64,000 nucleotides of DNA from Cyclobacterium marinum DSM 745 (GCF_000222485.1 NC_015914.1:4198001-4262000), one strand, 5' to 3'. Counted from the stretch's first letter, positions 10,278 through 19,976 are shown. A program made the numbers and translations. Notes: a model not told the origin generated them from the sequence alone.

Positions 10278-12053
10278 ATGTTATTACAAGGAATTGATTG
10301 GTTGATATTGGTTGCATTTTTTGCGGTCTCTCTGGGAATAGGTCTGTATAGTTCCAGGCAATCATCTAAGAATATTAATGAATTTTTTAAAGCAGGCGGC
10401 AACCTACCTTGGTGGATTTTGGGGACTTCCATGGTGGCCACCACCTTTTCTACAGATACGCCAAATTTAGTGACAGATATTGTAAGGAAAAATGGGATAT
10501 CCGGAAACTGGGTGTGGTGGAGTTTTCTATTAACAGGAATGCTAACAGTATTTTTCTTTGCCAAACTATGGAAGAGGTCTGGAGTGTTAACCGATATAGA
10601 ATTTTATGAATTGCGTTACAGTGGCAAAGCAGCTTCTTTTTTAAGAGGGTTTAGAGCGATCTTTCTTGGCTTGTTCTTTAATGTGGTGATTATTTCCGGC
10701 GTTTCTTTGGCAGCAATAAAGATTGGCGGCGTGTTATTGGGAATTAGTCCCATGGCTACCTTATTGATTTCTGGTGTTGTGACAGTGATTTATAGTTCTT
10801 TAGGAGGACTTCGCGGAGTAGTTTTTACGGATTTTATACAATTTGTACTCTCATTAGCAGGAGCGATTGCTGCTGCTTGGGTAGCAGTGAGTCATCCGGC
10901 CGTTGGAGGGCTTGAAAACCTTGTCAACCATGAAATGATTGTAGACAAACTTGACTTCATTCCGGATTTGGCCAATAAAGAAATATTTTTGACCATCTTT
11001 CTTATCCCCTTGTTTATCCAGTGGTGGTCTGTGTGGTATCCGGGATCTGAACCAGGTGGTGGAGGCTTTATTGTTCAAAGAATGCTTGCTGCCAAAGATG
11101 AAAAAAATGCTTTGTCATCGGTTATGTTTTTCACCATTGTCCATTATGCCATCAGACCATGGCCTTGGATTTTGGTAGCCTTGTGTAGTATCATTGTTTT
11201 TCCGGATATGGCTTCACTAAGGGATGCGTTTCCTAATGCAGATCCGTCCATTGTTCAAGATGACATGGCTTATCCTGCCATGTTGTCTTTTATGCCTGTA
11301 GGCATTATGGGATTGGTGGTCACTTCTTTGGTGGCTGCCTATATGTCCACCCTGTCTACCATGCTTAATTTGGGGGCTTCTTATATGGTCAATGATTTTT
11401 ACCTGAGGTTTATCAAGCCGGATAGCTCCCAAAAACATTTGGTGACCGTAGGGAGAGTGGCCACTGTAACGATAATGATTTTGGGTGGTTATGTAGCATT
11501 GCAACTACAAAATGCCCTGCAAACATTTAGTATCTTGTTGCAAATAGGTGCTGGAACTGGTTTGATATATATATTACGTTGGTATTGGTGGCGAATCAAT
11601 GCCATGAGTGAAATTGTGGCCATGGCAGCTTCGTTTTTAACTGCTTTGTATTTTGCTTTTGTTCATGATGCTTACTTTGATCCCTTGGCAACCCATGAGG
11701 AATTAATTATTGGGATCATGGTTACCTCATTTTGTTGGATTTTAACAGCTTATATTTCTACACCTACCGATAGGGAAGTACTGGTTTCATTTGTTAAAAA
11801 AACCAAAGCTCCCGGTCCTGGTTGGAAAAGGATACATAATTTTATGGGAAGTACAGGAGAAAAAATAGATACAAGCGAATATTTTGATTTTCAAGCAGCG
11901 ATACTTGCCTTCGGCGCAGGGGTTATAGGGGTGTTTAGCTTTTTATTTGGTTCAGGAAATATTTTACTTGGTGACCCTCTCAATGGAATATTACTGATGG
12001 TCCTTGCCATAATTGCATTCTGGGCTTTATTTGCTTTAAGGAAACGATTCTAA
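10278..12053 (+). CDS. sodium:solute symporter (SSS family)
   Basis: A 591-residue inner-membrane transporter with about 13-15 hydrophobic helices. The start WLILVAFFAVSLGIGLYSS and the segment FFKAGGNLPWWILGTSMVATTFS are typical of the SSS/SGLT family, which imports sugars or organic acids with sodium. As last gene of the sulfatase/lyase run it probably brings the monosaccharides released in the periplasm into the cytoplasm. Many Bacteroidota glycan loci use an SSS transporter in this position. The specific substrate is unknown. Confidence 0.9.
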   Translation: MLLQGIDWLILVAFFAVSLGIGLYSSRQSSKNINEFFKAGGNLPWWILGTSMVATTFSTDTPNLVTDIVRKNGISGNWVWWSFLLTGMLTVFFFAKLWKRSGVLTDIEFYELRYSGKAASFLRGFRAIFLGLFFNVVIISGVSLAAIKIGGVLLGISPMATLLISGVVTVIYSSLGGLRGVVFTDFIQFVLSLAGAIAAAWVAVSHPAVGGLENLVNHEMIVDKLDFIPDLANKEIFLTIFLIPLFIQWWSVWYPGSEPGGGGFIVQRMLAAKDEKNALSSVMFFTIVHYAIRPWPWILVALCSIIVFPDMASLRDAFPNADPSIVQDDMAYPAMLSFMPVGIMGLVVTSLVAAYMSTLSTMLNLGASYMVNDFYLRFIKPDSSQKHLVTVGRVATVTIMILGGYVALQLQNALQTFSILLQIGAGTGLIYILRWYWWRINAMSEIVAMAASFLTALYFAFVHDAYFDPLATHEELIIGIMVTSFCWILTAYISTPTDREVLVSFVKKTKAPGPGWKRIHNFMGSTGEKIDTSEYFDFQAAILAFGAGVIGVFSFLFGSGNILLGDPLNGILLMVLAIIAFWALFALRKRF

Positions 12054-12083
12054 GAATTAGTGTCCTTTGGGATGGTTATTTCT

Positions 12084-12209
12084 AACCCTTTTTTGGAGAG
12101 GGAAGCGGGTAAAGGAAAGTGTGTGGCAAGCTCTTTCAATGCTGCACAAAACGGAGCGGAATTGAATCCCGGTGGCTGAGTGGAGCCGAAGCCATAGGGT
12201 GACGGCTCC
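12084..12209. repeat. dispersed intergenic repeat, copy 1
   Basis: Shares with 12413-12530 the blocks ACCCTTTTTT, GCTGCACAAAACGGAGCGGAA and GGTGGCTGAGTGGA-CCGAAGCC. The opening part (CCCTTTTTTTGGGAGG, then GGGAAAGGGAGTGGCAA) also recurs near 48950 and 49680. No gene is visible. The gap 12054-12819 consists of this copy, a cluster of small hairpins, the second copy and the promoter of the TonB receptor. Confidence 0.75.
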
Positions 12210-12237
12210 GATGTACTTCCTCCTCTTTTCACCTTTT

Positions 12238-12356
12238 GTCCCTTGATGTATGAACAGTAGCTGTTCAACACCTTCAGTGTTGAGTGTGGGTGTGTTTTCC
12301 CAGCCCGTGGGTTTCCACCCACGGTTATTTTAATTCAGACCCTTCAGGTCTGTTTT
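12238..12356. repeat. REP-like cluster of short hairpins
   Basis: Four short palindromes follow each other: GAACAG-CTGTTC, AACAC-GTGTT, CCGTGGG-CCCACGG and CAGACC-GGTCTG, the last followed by a T run. Similar arrangements (GAAGCC-GGCTTC, CCACGGGTTTGACCC) occur in the duplicated region near 48600 and 49330. This resembles REP-type elements moved by RAYT transposases. No such transposase is in the window. Confidence 0.6.
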
Positions 12357-12412
12357 TTTAAGTAAAGAGATTGGTAATATCAATTTGGTGTTCCAATATA
12401 CCGTCATTGGAG

Positions 12413-12530
12413 ACCCTTTTTTAGGAGGGGCTGAACAAAGAAAAGGGTGTGGAAACCTCTTTAATTGCTGCACAAAACGGAGCGGAACGGAATCGAGGTG
12501 GCTGAGTGGATCCGAAGCCTTAGGGTCCGG
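12413..12530. repeat. dispersed intergenic repeat, copy 2
   Basis: Second copy of the repeat at 12084-12209, in direct orientation and about 330 bp away. It is diverged, with the same GCTGCACAAAACGGAGCGGAA core. The remaining bases up to the promoter at 12753 hold nothing I recognise. Confidence 0.7.
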
Positions 12531-12752
12531 AAATATGAATTCTTATTCTAAAATGCTTTAATAATACACAGTGTAGCGAAATGCATTCATTATACGTCTC
12601 GTGATTGGGCAGGTTATAAATTTTAAATAAAACCCTGTAACTTAAATTATTGCATGAATTTTAATGTGATAAATAAATTATTGTTTCCTTTGGGGGTAAT
12701 TTGAATGGTTTATTCAGGCTATTACTATTAGGTTTAAGATTTAATAAATTAG

Positions 12753-12782
12753 TTGCCAAGCCATTGAATTAAATTATCTTTG
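12753..12782 (+). promoter_or_regulatory. Bacteroidota-type promoter of the TonB receptor gene
   Basis: TATCTTTG at 12775-12782 is an exact TAnnTTTG -7 box. TTG at 12753-12755 lies 19 bp upstream, matching the -33 element of the primary sigma factor of this phylum. The start codon is 38 bp downstream of the -7 box. Confidence 0.55.
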
Positions 12783-12819
12783 CCAAATTATTTTTGGAAG
12801 TGTACCTATTTATATAAAA

Positions 12820-15171
12820 ATGAGATTCTTTGTATTTTGTGTATTATCCATCCTTTTAGCTTTTCCGGGGTTTTCTCAGAAAATCACCATAAGCGGCACA
12901 GTAAAAGAAGAAGGCACAGGTGAGAACCTTATAGGGGCAAATATTTATGATAAGGTTTCTCAAAAAGGAACTGTGGCGAATCAGTTTGGTTTTTATAGTT
13001 ATACCACTACCGGAGATAGTTTAGATCTTTACTTTAGTTTTGTTGGTTTTCAGGCCAAACATATCCAATTCCAAGCAAAAACTGATACCGTAATCAATGT
13101 GACATTGGTGCCGGACGGCAACCTGGAAGAAGTGGTGGTCTCCGCATCTGACATGGATCAAATTCAAGAAATCACCAGGATGAGCTCTGTAAATGTCCCA
13201 ATAGAGCAAATCAAGGAATTGCCGGCATTGATGGGTGAAGTAGATGTTTTTAAAGTCTTACAACTTTTGCCCGGTGTGCAATCAGGAACTGAAGGTGGGA
13301 GTGGCTTATATGTTAGGGGAGGAGGACCTGACCAAAATTTGATTTTATTGGATGGTGTACCGGTTTATAACGCTTCGCATTTGTTTGGTTTCTTTTCTGT
13401 GTTCAATGCAGATGCCATCAACAATGTAGAACTTATAAAAGGTGGCTTTCCTTCAAGGTATGGGGGGCGCCTTTCTTCCGTGATCGACATCAGCATGAAG
13501 GAAGGCAACATGCAAGAGTTTAAAGGAGAAGGGTCTATTGGTCTTATAGCTTCTAAAGTAACCTTTGAGGGACCGATTAAAAAAGACAAAACATCTTTTA
13601 TTCTTTCTGCGAGGCGGACTTATTTGGATATTTTGGCGCAACCGATTATCAAGGCTTCCACTGAGGGTGATGAAAACATAGGCTATTATTTTTATGACCT
13701 CAATGGAAAAGTTAACCATATCATTAATGATAAAAACAGGTTGTACCTGAGTGTGTATTCAGGAGATGATAAGGCTTATTCAAAGTATAAAAACTTTTAT
13801 GTCAATGACAATGAAAGGACCGATTATGATGAGGAATTTGGCTTGAAATGGGGGAATTTTATTTCTGCTCTAAGATGGAATAACGTGATCAATAGTCGCC
13901 TCTTTAGTAACTATACTTTCACCTATAGTCGTTATAATTTTGATTTATTTAGCAATTATGAGGAGACAATTACCGGTTTAGGTACCACGGAAACCAATGT
14001 TTATTCGGACAGGTATTTCTCCGGAATCAGAGATTGGGCAGGGAGGGCAGACTTTGAATTTATCCCTAATCCGGATCATTATTTTAGATTTGGGACCAAT
14101 GTTATATTTCATAAGTTCTCCCCCGGCGTATATGCTAGCAAAAGCAGTTCCGGAGACAATGATCTTCAATTAGGTGCAGATGAACTGAACTCTACGGAGA
14201 ATTCGGTATATGCTGAAGATGATTTCAATATCAGCAGTCGCTTGAAAGCAAACTTAGGACTTCATTATTCAGGATTCAACACAGATAACCAACATTATAA
14301 CTCCCTCCAGCCAAGAATATCTGCCAGGTATTTAGTCGATGAAAGCACCTCAATCAAAGCATCTTATGTTACCATGGCACAATTTATACATTTGCTAACC
14401 AATGCGGGCTTAGGATTACCTACTGATCTATGGGTGCCGTCCACAGCCAATATTGGCCCTCAAAAAGCGATGCAAGTGGCTTTAGGAGGAGTTAAAAACT
14501 TCAATAGTTTTGAATTTAGTGCTGAGGCTTATTACAAAACCATGGATGGCCTGATTGAATACAAGGATGGGGCAACTTATCTTAACCTTGATGAAGATTG
14601 GCAGGATAAAGTGGCTGTAGGTGAAGGGGTGAGTTATGGCCTTGAGCTACTGCTGCAAAAGAAAGTAGGCAAAATATCCGGATGGATTGGATATACCCTC
14701 TCCAAAACCGAAAGGAGGTTTGATGAAATTAACTTTGGGGAATGGTTTCCTTATAAATATGATAGAAGACATGATGTGAGCTTCGCTCTTACCCATGAGT
14801 GGACAGAAAATAAAGATTTCTCTGCGGTATGGGTGTATGGTACAGGAAATGCGGTATCCTTGCCCACCCAAAGGTATGAAGGAGCCGAGGTTAATACCCG
14901 GTTTGGAGGTTCATGGAGACCGGATATAGAATATTATGAGAGTAGAAATAACTTTAGAAATAGGGCCTATCATAGACTTGATCTGAGCTTCAGTTGGTGG
15001 AAAACCAAAAAGTGGGGGGAGCGGAAATGGACTTTAGGTATATACAATGTCTATAATCGAATGAATCCATTTTTTATGGACATTGGTTATGATCAGCAGA
15101 GCAACAAAAAAGTGAAACAGTACAGTCTCTTTCCCATTATACCTTCATTTTCTTACGGGTTTAAATTTTAA
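12820..15171 (+). CDS. TonB-dependent outer-membrane receptor
   Basis: A 783-residue receptor with a signal peptide (about 1-19, ending GFSQ) and a CarboxypepD_reg-like domain (about 22-105, ISGTVKEEGTGENLIGANIY). The plug domain (about 115-230) contains GSGLYVRGGGPDQNLILLDG and GGFPSRYGGRLSSVIDI. A 22-strand-type barrel ends in an aromatic residue (SYGFKF). It is shorter than typical SusC proteins (about 1000 residues) and has no SusD neighbour. The following gene encodes a DUF4249 lipoprotein whose start codon overlaps this stop by one base (TAATG). The pair is common in this phylum and probably imports a small ligand or peptide; the ligand is unknown. Confidence 0.92.
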   Translation: MRFFVFCVLSILLAFPGFSQKITISGTVKEEGTGENLIGANIYDKVSQKGTVANQFGFYSYTTTGDSLDLYFSFVGFQAKHIQFQAKTDTVINVTLVPDGNLEEVVVSASDMDQIQEITRMSSVNVPIEQIKELPALMGEVDVFKVLQLLPGVQSGTEGGSGLYVRGGGPDQNLILLDGVPVYNASHLFGFFSVFNADAINNVELIKGGFPSRYGGRLSSVIDISMKEGNMQEFKGEGSIGLIASKVTFEGPIKKDKTSFILSARRTYLDILAQPIIKASTEGDENIGYYFYDLNGKVNHIINDKNRLYLSVYSGDDKAYSKYKNFYVNDNERTDYDEEFGLKWGNFISALRWNNVINSRLFSNYTFTYSRYNFDLFSNYEETITGLGTTETNVYSDRYFSGIRDWAGRADFEFIPNPDHYFRFGTNVIFHKFSPGVYASKSSSGDNDLQLGADELNSTENSVYAEDDFNISSRLKANLGLHYSGFNTDNQHYNSLQPRISARYLVDESTSIKASYVTMAQFIHLLTNAGLGLPTDLWVPSTANIGPQKAMQVALGGVKNFNSFEFSAEAYYKTMDGLIEYKDGATYLNLDEDWQDKVAVGEGVSYGLELLLQKKVGKISGWIGYTLSKTERRFDEINFGEWFPYKYDRRHDVSFALTHEWTENKDFSAVWVYGTGNAVSLPTQRYEGAEVNTRFGGSWRPDIEYYESRNNFRNRAYHRLDLSFSWWKTKKWGERKWTLGIYNVYNRMNPFFMDIGYDQQSNKKVKQYSLFPIIPSFSYGFKF

Positions 15172-16103
15172 TGACAATGAATACATTATTAAGCTTTCGA
15201 AGGGTTTTTCTATTTGTTTTTGTTGCGGCGGGGTTGTTCATCAGCTCTTGTGAAACTACTGTGGACATTGATATTCCTTTTGAAAAACCCCAGGTCACTT
15301 TAAATGCTACCTTTTTACACAATGCTTTTCCGAAAGTTAGGCTTACCTATTCCAGACATATTCTGGATACCAATTGGGAGTTTGAGCCAATAAAAACGGC
15401 TGAAGTAAAACTAATCACCGGAAATGAAACTTATTTTTTGAATTATAATGAGGAGAGTGGGGAATATTCAAATCTACAATATTTAGTCTCTGAAGATACT
15501 GAATACACAATAGAAGTAGATTTGGAAGGATATGAAAAAGTGCAGGCCACTGAAATGGTTCCCATTTATGTTTCTATCCAGGATTTGGTTTATAATGGGA
15601 AAGGACAGCAAGATGCATGGACAAGTGGAGATGATTTTTCTCTGATTTTTAACGACCCCGTGGGTGAACATTACTATGAAATTTCTGCCTATTATGTACG
15701 AAGAGAGCACTATATTAACGAATATGGGGAAGAGGTCTATTACGAAGACAATCGAACCATTTATCTGGAACCTAAAAACCCCAGCTATGAAACCGATTTT
15801 TTCTTAGATGGTGGGATTATTATAGACGATAAATTATTTGAAGGCAAACAAGCTAAAATAGATCTCTTTACATCAGGCAATTTTATGGAATTGGAGGATA
15901 GAGGAGAAATTTATTTTGTGTTAAAAAATATATCTAAAAGTTATTATGACTTTCAGTCTACATATGGATTGCAAGATTGGAATGATGGGGATCCCTTCGC
16001 CCAGCCTGTTCAAGTTTTTTCTAATATAGAAAACGGAATTGGTATTTTTATGACGGGAAATATTGCTTCTGAAAAAATAGAAACCGGTTCTGGACAAAAT
16101 TAG
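15171..16103 (+). CDS. DUF4249 lipoprotein
   Basis: A 310-residue protein with a lipoprotein signal (GLFISSCETT, lipid Cys27). The start VDIDIPFEKPQVTLNATF and the beta-rich body are those of DUF4249 proteins, which habitually follow a TonB receptor. The start codon overlaps the receptor stop (TAATG), so translation is probably coupled. The likely role is a surface accessory or lid of the receptor, by analogy with SusD; no function is proven from sequence. It ends SEKIETGSGQN, slightly short compared with relatives that run on for some tens of residues. Bases 16104-16160 contain readable in-frame-like sequence after the stop, so a small 3' truncation is possible. Confidence 0.85.
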   Translation: MTMNTLLSFRRVFLFVFVAAGLFISSCETTVDIDIPFEKPQVTLNATFLHNAFPKVRLTYSRHILDTNWEFEPIKTAEVKLITGNETYFLNYNEESGEYSNLQYLVSEDTEYTIEVDLEGYEKVQATEMVPIYVSIQDLVYNGKGQQDAWTSGDDFSLIFNDPVGEHYYEISAYYVRREHYINEYGEEVYYEDNRTIYLEPKNPSYETDFFLDGGIIIDDKLFEGKQAKIDLFTSGNFMELEDRGEIYFVLKNISKSYYDFQSTYGLQDWNDGDPFAQPVQVFSNIENGIGIFMTGNIASEKIETGSGQN

Positions 16104-16181
16104 TCCGTAATGAAACGGTACATTTGGGTACAATAAAAGTTTACTTCAACCCGGATAATGTGATAGAACATGAAATGAGTA

Positions 16182-16300
16182 GGGAAATTTTAGCCTAGCC
16201 CCGCTATAGTGAAATTTAAAACAGCAATAACGTGTCTGATTTTGAAGCGATTTCAGCACGTAAAAGATGGTCTATTTCAAATTTCGGGTTTAAAATAGGA
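16182..16300. repeat. dispersed 0.1-kb repeat, copy 1
   Basis: Begins GGGAAATTTTAGCCTAGCC and ends near TTTCGGGTTTAAAATAG, with ATTTCAGCACGTAA in the middle. The same order of blocks is found at 40879-40985 and, more diverged, at 43383-43470. Each copy lies at the end of a gene; the function is unknown. Confidence 0.7.
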
Positions 16301-16352
16301 TTAAGGTTTAAAATATTTTTAATGCATTGTAAACAAATGATTTACAAAATAT

Positions 16353-16967
16353 TTAAAATTTTAAATTGTCTAAATCAGTAGGGGAGTTTATGGTCATTTC
16401 TTGGTATTGTAAGCTCCAACCTAGAGAATTGGTTAAAATATATATTTTGGAAAGCTCATTGATCAGCCTTTCCTTGGCATTCGCTTTAAGATCCGATTGA
16501 TCAACTTTGGTTTGGATCATTTTATCCACACTACCTTTGATCTTATTATAATCTGCTGCATCAAATTTATTGAAGTAATCTTGGCTGATATCATAGTATT
16601 TAAGATCAGGATAAATGTTGATTTCAGGTTCCGGTACTTCTAATATGATCACCTGTTTGTTCTCTTGGTCAATTTCTGTTTTAATTTGCCTCAAGTCATA
16701 AGCGACTGTTACTTTCGCATTGACTATCACCAAGGCTTTTTTGTTGGCCGAAAAAATATCGAAGTAATTTTTTTTGGTGTTTTTATAACTGAGGACCTGA
16801 GAAAATTGTCCTTCAGTAACGATAAGTTTTCCTACCTGTTTGATCTGTTGTTCTAAAAGTGCTGAATTGAATTGGATTTCATCTTTTTGTTTACTTTTGT
16901 CCGTGAAATATTGAATTGCCCAAATAACCATTAATGCAGTTATTATTCCTGCCAAGAATCTAAACAT
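16353..16967 (-). CDS. DUF4230 membrane-anchored protein
   Basis: A 204-residue protein with one N-terminal membrane helix (about 3-21, FLAGIITALMVIWAIQYF). The soluble domain has the DUF4230 pattern: GKLIVTEGQFSQVLSY, a central KALVIVNAKVTVAYDL and VIILEVPEPEINIYPDLKYYD. DUF4230 proteins are widespread in Bacteroidota and Firmicutes; their function is not known. The gene stands alone on the minus strand between plus-strand genes. No signal for regulation is visible. Confidence 0.85.
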   Translation of the reverse strand: MFRFLAGIITALMVIWAIQYFTDKSKQKDEIQFNSALLEQQIKQVGKLIVTEGQFSQVLSYKNTKKNYFDIFSANKKALVIVNAKVTVAYDLRQIKTEIDQENKQVIILEVPEPEINIYPDLKYYDISQDYFNKFDAADYNKIKGSVDKMIQTKVDQSDLKANAKERLINELSKIYILTNSLGWSLQYQEMTINSPTDLDNLKF

Positions 16968-17169
16968 AATTATGGATTAAAATCATGATGATAGCTTCAT
17001 TATAACAAAATAATGAAGAAATAGATTGCTTTTCCCTGAAAATTATGTTCATAGTAGGCTATTCAATGAGATTAGGGAATAAATTTAATTGAGAAAAACC
17101 TTTTAATAAAAGAAATACATTGAATATATTAGTACAAATGCCCTTAACAATATACTCAAATTAACAATT

Positions 17170-18852
17170 ATGATGGATTTTCCATGGTTTCAATTTTATC
17201 CGGAAGCTGTTCCAAAGCAAATAGATCCGGAGGAATACAGTAGTGCTGTAGATCTTTTTGAGGAAAGCATAAAAAAATATGGAGATGCAATTGCTTACGA
17301 ATGCATGGATAAAACCATCTCATTCAATGAATTGGATCAATTGTCTGCAACTTTTGCTTCTTTCTTACAGCATGAGTTTAAATTAAAAAAGGGAGACAGA
17401 ATAGGCATCCAAATGCCTAATTTACTCCAATACCCAATCGTTATGTTCGGCGCACTTCGGGCTGGTTTGATTGTAGTTAATACCAATCCTTTGTATACCT
17501 CCTCAGAAATGGAACATCAATTTTCTGATGCGGGTGTAAAGGCCATTGTCATTGTTGCCAATTTTGCCCATAATCTTGAAAAAATCAAAGAAAAAATTGG
17601 TGTCAAAAAGATAGTTGTCACACAAATCGGAGATTCACTAGGTGGATTGAAAGGGTCAATTGTCAATTTGGTGGTCAAGTATGTTAAAAAAATGGTGCCC
17701 GCCTATAATATTCCCGAAGCTTGGAGTTTTAAAAGCGCTATGGCAGCAGGGAAAAATAAACCTTATGAAAGGCAACATCTAAAAGGAGAAGATTTAGCCT
17801 TTTTGCAATATACCGGAGGCACCACAGGGGTTTCTAAAGGAGCCATGTTAAGCCATACCAATATTGTAGCCAACATGCAGCAGATTTCTGCATGGATGAA
17901 GCCCAAGCTGATAGAAAGCAAAGAGACCGTGATTACAGCACTTCCCTTGTATCATATCTTTGCCTTAACGGTAAACTGTTTAGCGATGATGAAAATCGGA
18001 GCGCATAATGTGTTGGTCACAAACCCTAGGGATATGCCGGCATTTTGTAAGATTTTAAAAAAGCATCCCTTCAGTGTATTTACGGGGGTCAATACGCTTT
18101 TTAATGGATTACTCAATCAAGAGTCCTTTAGGTCATTGGATTTTAGTTCATTAAAAATCGCAGTTGCAGGTGGTATGGCCCTACAATCGTTTGTAGCCAA
18201 ACGCTGGAAGGAAGTAACAGGGGTTCCTATTTCTGAAGGTTATGGACTTACTGAGACATCTCCTGTGGTTACCTGTAACCCTATTGATGGAACAGAGAGG
18301 CTTGGAACCATTGGTATTCCACTACCGAATACGGAGGTAAAAATTAAAGACGACGAAGGAAACGATTTGGCTTTAGGCGAGAGGGGGGAGTTGTGCGTCA
18401 AAGGACCTCAAGTAATGCCCGGATATTGGCAAAGACCTGATGAAACAGCAGAGACATTTATAAAGGAGTGGTTTAAAACCGGCGACATTGCAGTTATGGA
18501 TGAAGACGGTTTTTTCAAAATTGTTGACCGCAAAAAAGAAATGATTTTGGTATCAGGGTTTAACGTATATCCCAATGAGGTAGAGGATGCTTTGTCTGCA
18601 CACGAAATGGTCAATGAGGTAGGTGTAATAGGAATCCCCGATGAGAGGTCTACTGAAAGGGTAGTTGCATATGTTATTGCCAATGACAAATCACTTACAG
18701 CGGAAGAGTTGATAGCTTTTTCAAGACAAAGCCTGACAAGCTATAAGGTTCCCAAGGAGATATACTTTGTAGATGAACTACCTAAATCTAATGTAGGAAA
18801 AATCCTTCGAAGAATTATTAAAGAAAATCATGAAAAGAAGATGGCCAATTAG
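17170..18852 (+). CDS. fadD: long-chain fatty acid--CoA ligase
   Basis: A 560-residue AMP-binding enzyme, the normal FadD length. It adenylates a fatty acid and transfers it to CoA. The P-loop-like motif YTGGTTGVSKGAML lies at about 214-227, YGLTETSPVV at about 357 and WFKTGDIAVMDEDGF near 435. The C-terminal lysine motif is KSNVGKILRR. Met1 and Met2 are both possible starts. It converges with the acetyltransferase gene, the two stop codons overlapping by 4 bp (TTAG/CTAA). Other acyl-CoA synthetases of the same superfamily cannot be fully excluded, but the similarity to FadD is strong over the whole length. Confidence 0.9.
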   Translation: MMDFPWFQFYPEAVPKQIDPEEYSSAVDLFEESIKKYGDAIAYECMDKTISFNELDQLSATFASFLQHEFKLKKGDRIGIQMPNLLQYPIVMFGALRAGLIVVNTNPLYTSSEMEHQFSDAGVKAIVIVANFAHNLEKIKEKIGVKKIVVTQIGDSLGGLKGSIVNLVVKYVKKMVPAYNIPEAWSFKSAMAAGKNKPYERQHLKGEDLAFLQYTGGTTGVSKGAMLSHTNIVANMQQISAWMKPKLIESKETVITALPLYHIFALTVNCLAMMKIGAHNVLVTNPRDMPAFCKILKKHPFSVFTGVNTLFNGLLNQESFRSLDFSSLKIAVAGGMALQSFVAKRWKEVTGVPISEGYGLTETSPVVTCNPIDGTERLGTIGIPLPNTEVKIKDDEGNDLALGERGELCVKGPQVMPGYWQRPDETAETFIKEWFKTGDIAVMDEDGFFKIVDRKKEMILVSGFNVYPNEVEDALSAHEMVNEVGVIGIPDERSTERVVAYVIANDKSLTAEELIAFSRQSLTSYKVPKEIYFVDELPKSNVGKILRRIIKENHEKKMAN

Positions 18853-19424
18853 GCCATCTTTTCTTTTTGGTCGATATCTTTTATAATTCTTGCCGGATTT
18901 CCACCCACGATTACGTCTGTCGGTACATCTCTGGTCACCACTGCTCCTGCAGCCACAATGCTTCTGTCACCAATATTTACTCCCGGGCAAATTATAGCAC
19001 CACCACCTACCCAAACATCATCACCAATAGTAACGGGTTTCCCAAACTCAAGCAGACTACTTCTGGTCTTTGCATCAAGAGGATGAGTGGCTGAATAAAT
19101 ATGTACTCCGGGACCAAACATGCTTCTATTTCCTATTTTAATTGGCGTAATGTCTAAAAGGACACAATTGAAATTAAAAAAAACCTGGTCCCCAACACTA
19201 ATGTTATAACCATAGTCACAGAAAAAAGGAGGCTCCAATCCAAAATCCTTTCCTACTCTATTGAAAAGCTTTTTGACAATATTGTATGTGTGCTCATTGT
19301 CTCCCGGACGCTCATTATTAAGGGCTTTTAGTAGCTGTCTTGCCTGAAAGCGGTCATTGCTAAGGGTTTTGTCTGAAGCAAGATACAATTCACCGGAGAG
19401 CATTTTTTCTTTTTCTGATTTCAT
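18849..19424 (-). CDS. sugar O-acetyltransferase, maltose/galactoside acetyltransferase type
   Basis: A 191-residue left-handed beta-helix acetyltransferase. The N-terminal Mac domain (MKSEKEKMLSGELYLASD) is followed by hexapeptide repeats with the active-site stretch HIYSATHPLDAKTRSS and the CoA-binding end GAVVTRDVPTDVIVGGNPAR. The family transfers acetyl from acetyl-CoA to a sugar hydroxyl in the cytoplasm. It lies 3 bp downstream of the DinB-family gene in the same direction, so the two are probably cotranscribed. The exact sugar acceptor is unknown. Confidence 0.9.
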   Translation of the reverse strand: MKSEKEKMLSGELYLASDKTLSNDRFQARQLLKALNNERPGDNEHTYNIVKKLFNRVGKDFGLEPPFFCDYGYNISVGDQVFFNFNCVLLDITPIKIGNRSMFGPGVHIYSATHPLDAKTRSSLLEFGKPVTIGDDVWVGGGAIICPGVNIGDRSIVAAGAVVTRDVPTDVIVGGNPARIIKDIDQKEKMA

Positions 19425-19427
19425 GGG

Positions 19428-19976
19428 TTAGATGTTTTTAAGAATGTTTTTTATTTGTGACAAGTGCCTTTTTTCATGAGCAAGGATGATATCTATTGCG
19501 GAATCCAAGGGGTAAACAATCCATTTATTTGCAGGGGAACTTATCATTAAATTTTTTCCCAGAAATGGTTCCAGCTTTTGTAAATAGTTTGACAGTAGAT
19601 CTTGTTGCGTAAAAAATTTTATTTTTAAATCATTGTTATGCAATTTGTCCGACGGTTTCCACGAATTAAAAGTTTTAATTTTAGAAGATTTGTTCATGGA
19701 AGCTAAAATAATATTTCCCATTTTAGAGCCATAAAATGGGAGTTTTCCTATCATAGGGCTTTTGTATCGCTGAAGAATAATTTGGTCGAAAATAGGAAAA
19801 TAAGAAGTGTTGACGAGAATTAAATGGTGCACAATTTCCATAGGGCTCCATTGTTCAGGGGAAGGTTTAACATTTAAGGTAGTAATAGTAAGGTCAAAGT
19901 CTTCCAAGATCTTTTCATATTGCCAGGTGATTTCAGTTAATTCCATTTGCCAAGCATCTGCTTTCTCTTTGATCAT
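19428..19976 (-). CDS. DinB-superfamily protein
   Basis: A 182-residue four-helix-bundle protein of the DinB/YfiT type. SPEQWSPMEIVHHLILVN provides one His of the metal site, and IILAHEKRHLSQI near the C-terminus provides the other two. Many members are metal-dependent thiol transferases (bacillithiol or mycothiol S-transferase type); whether this one is active on a thiol is unknown. It precedes the acetyltransferase by 3 bp. Confidence 0.85.
   Translation of the reverse strand: MIKEKADAWQMELTEITWQYEKILEDFDLTITTLNVKPSPEQWSPMEIVHHLILVNTSYFPIFDQIILQRYKSPMIGKLPFYGSKMGNIILASMNKSSKIKTFNSWKPSDKLHNNDLKIKFFTQQDLLSNYLQKLEPFLGKNLMISSPANKWIVYPLDSAIDIILAHEKRHLSQIKNILKNI

Noticed and set aside
12050..12322. 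90-codon minus-strand open frame
   Set aside because: Falls entirely in repeat and hairpin DNA and has no recognisable domain.
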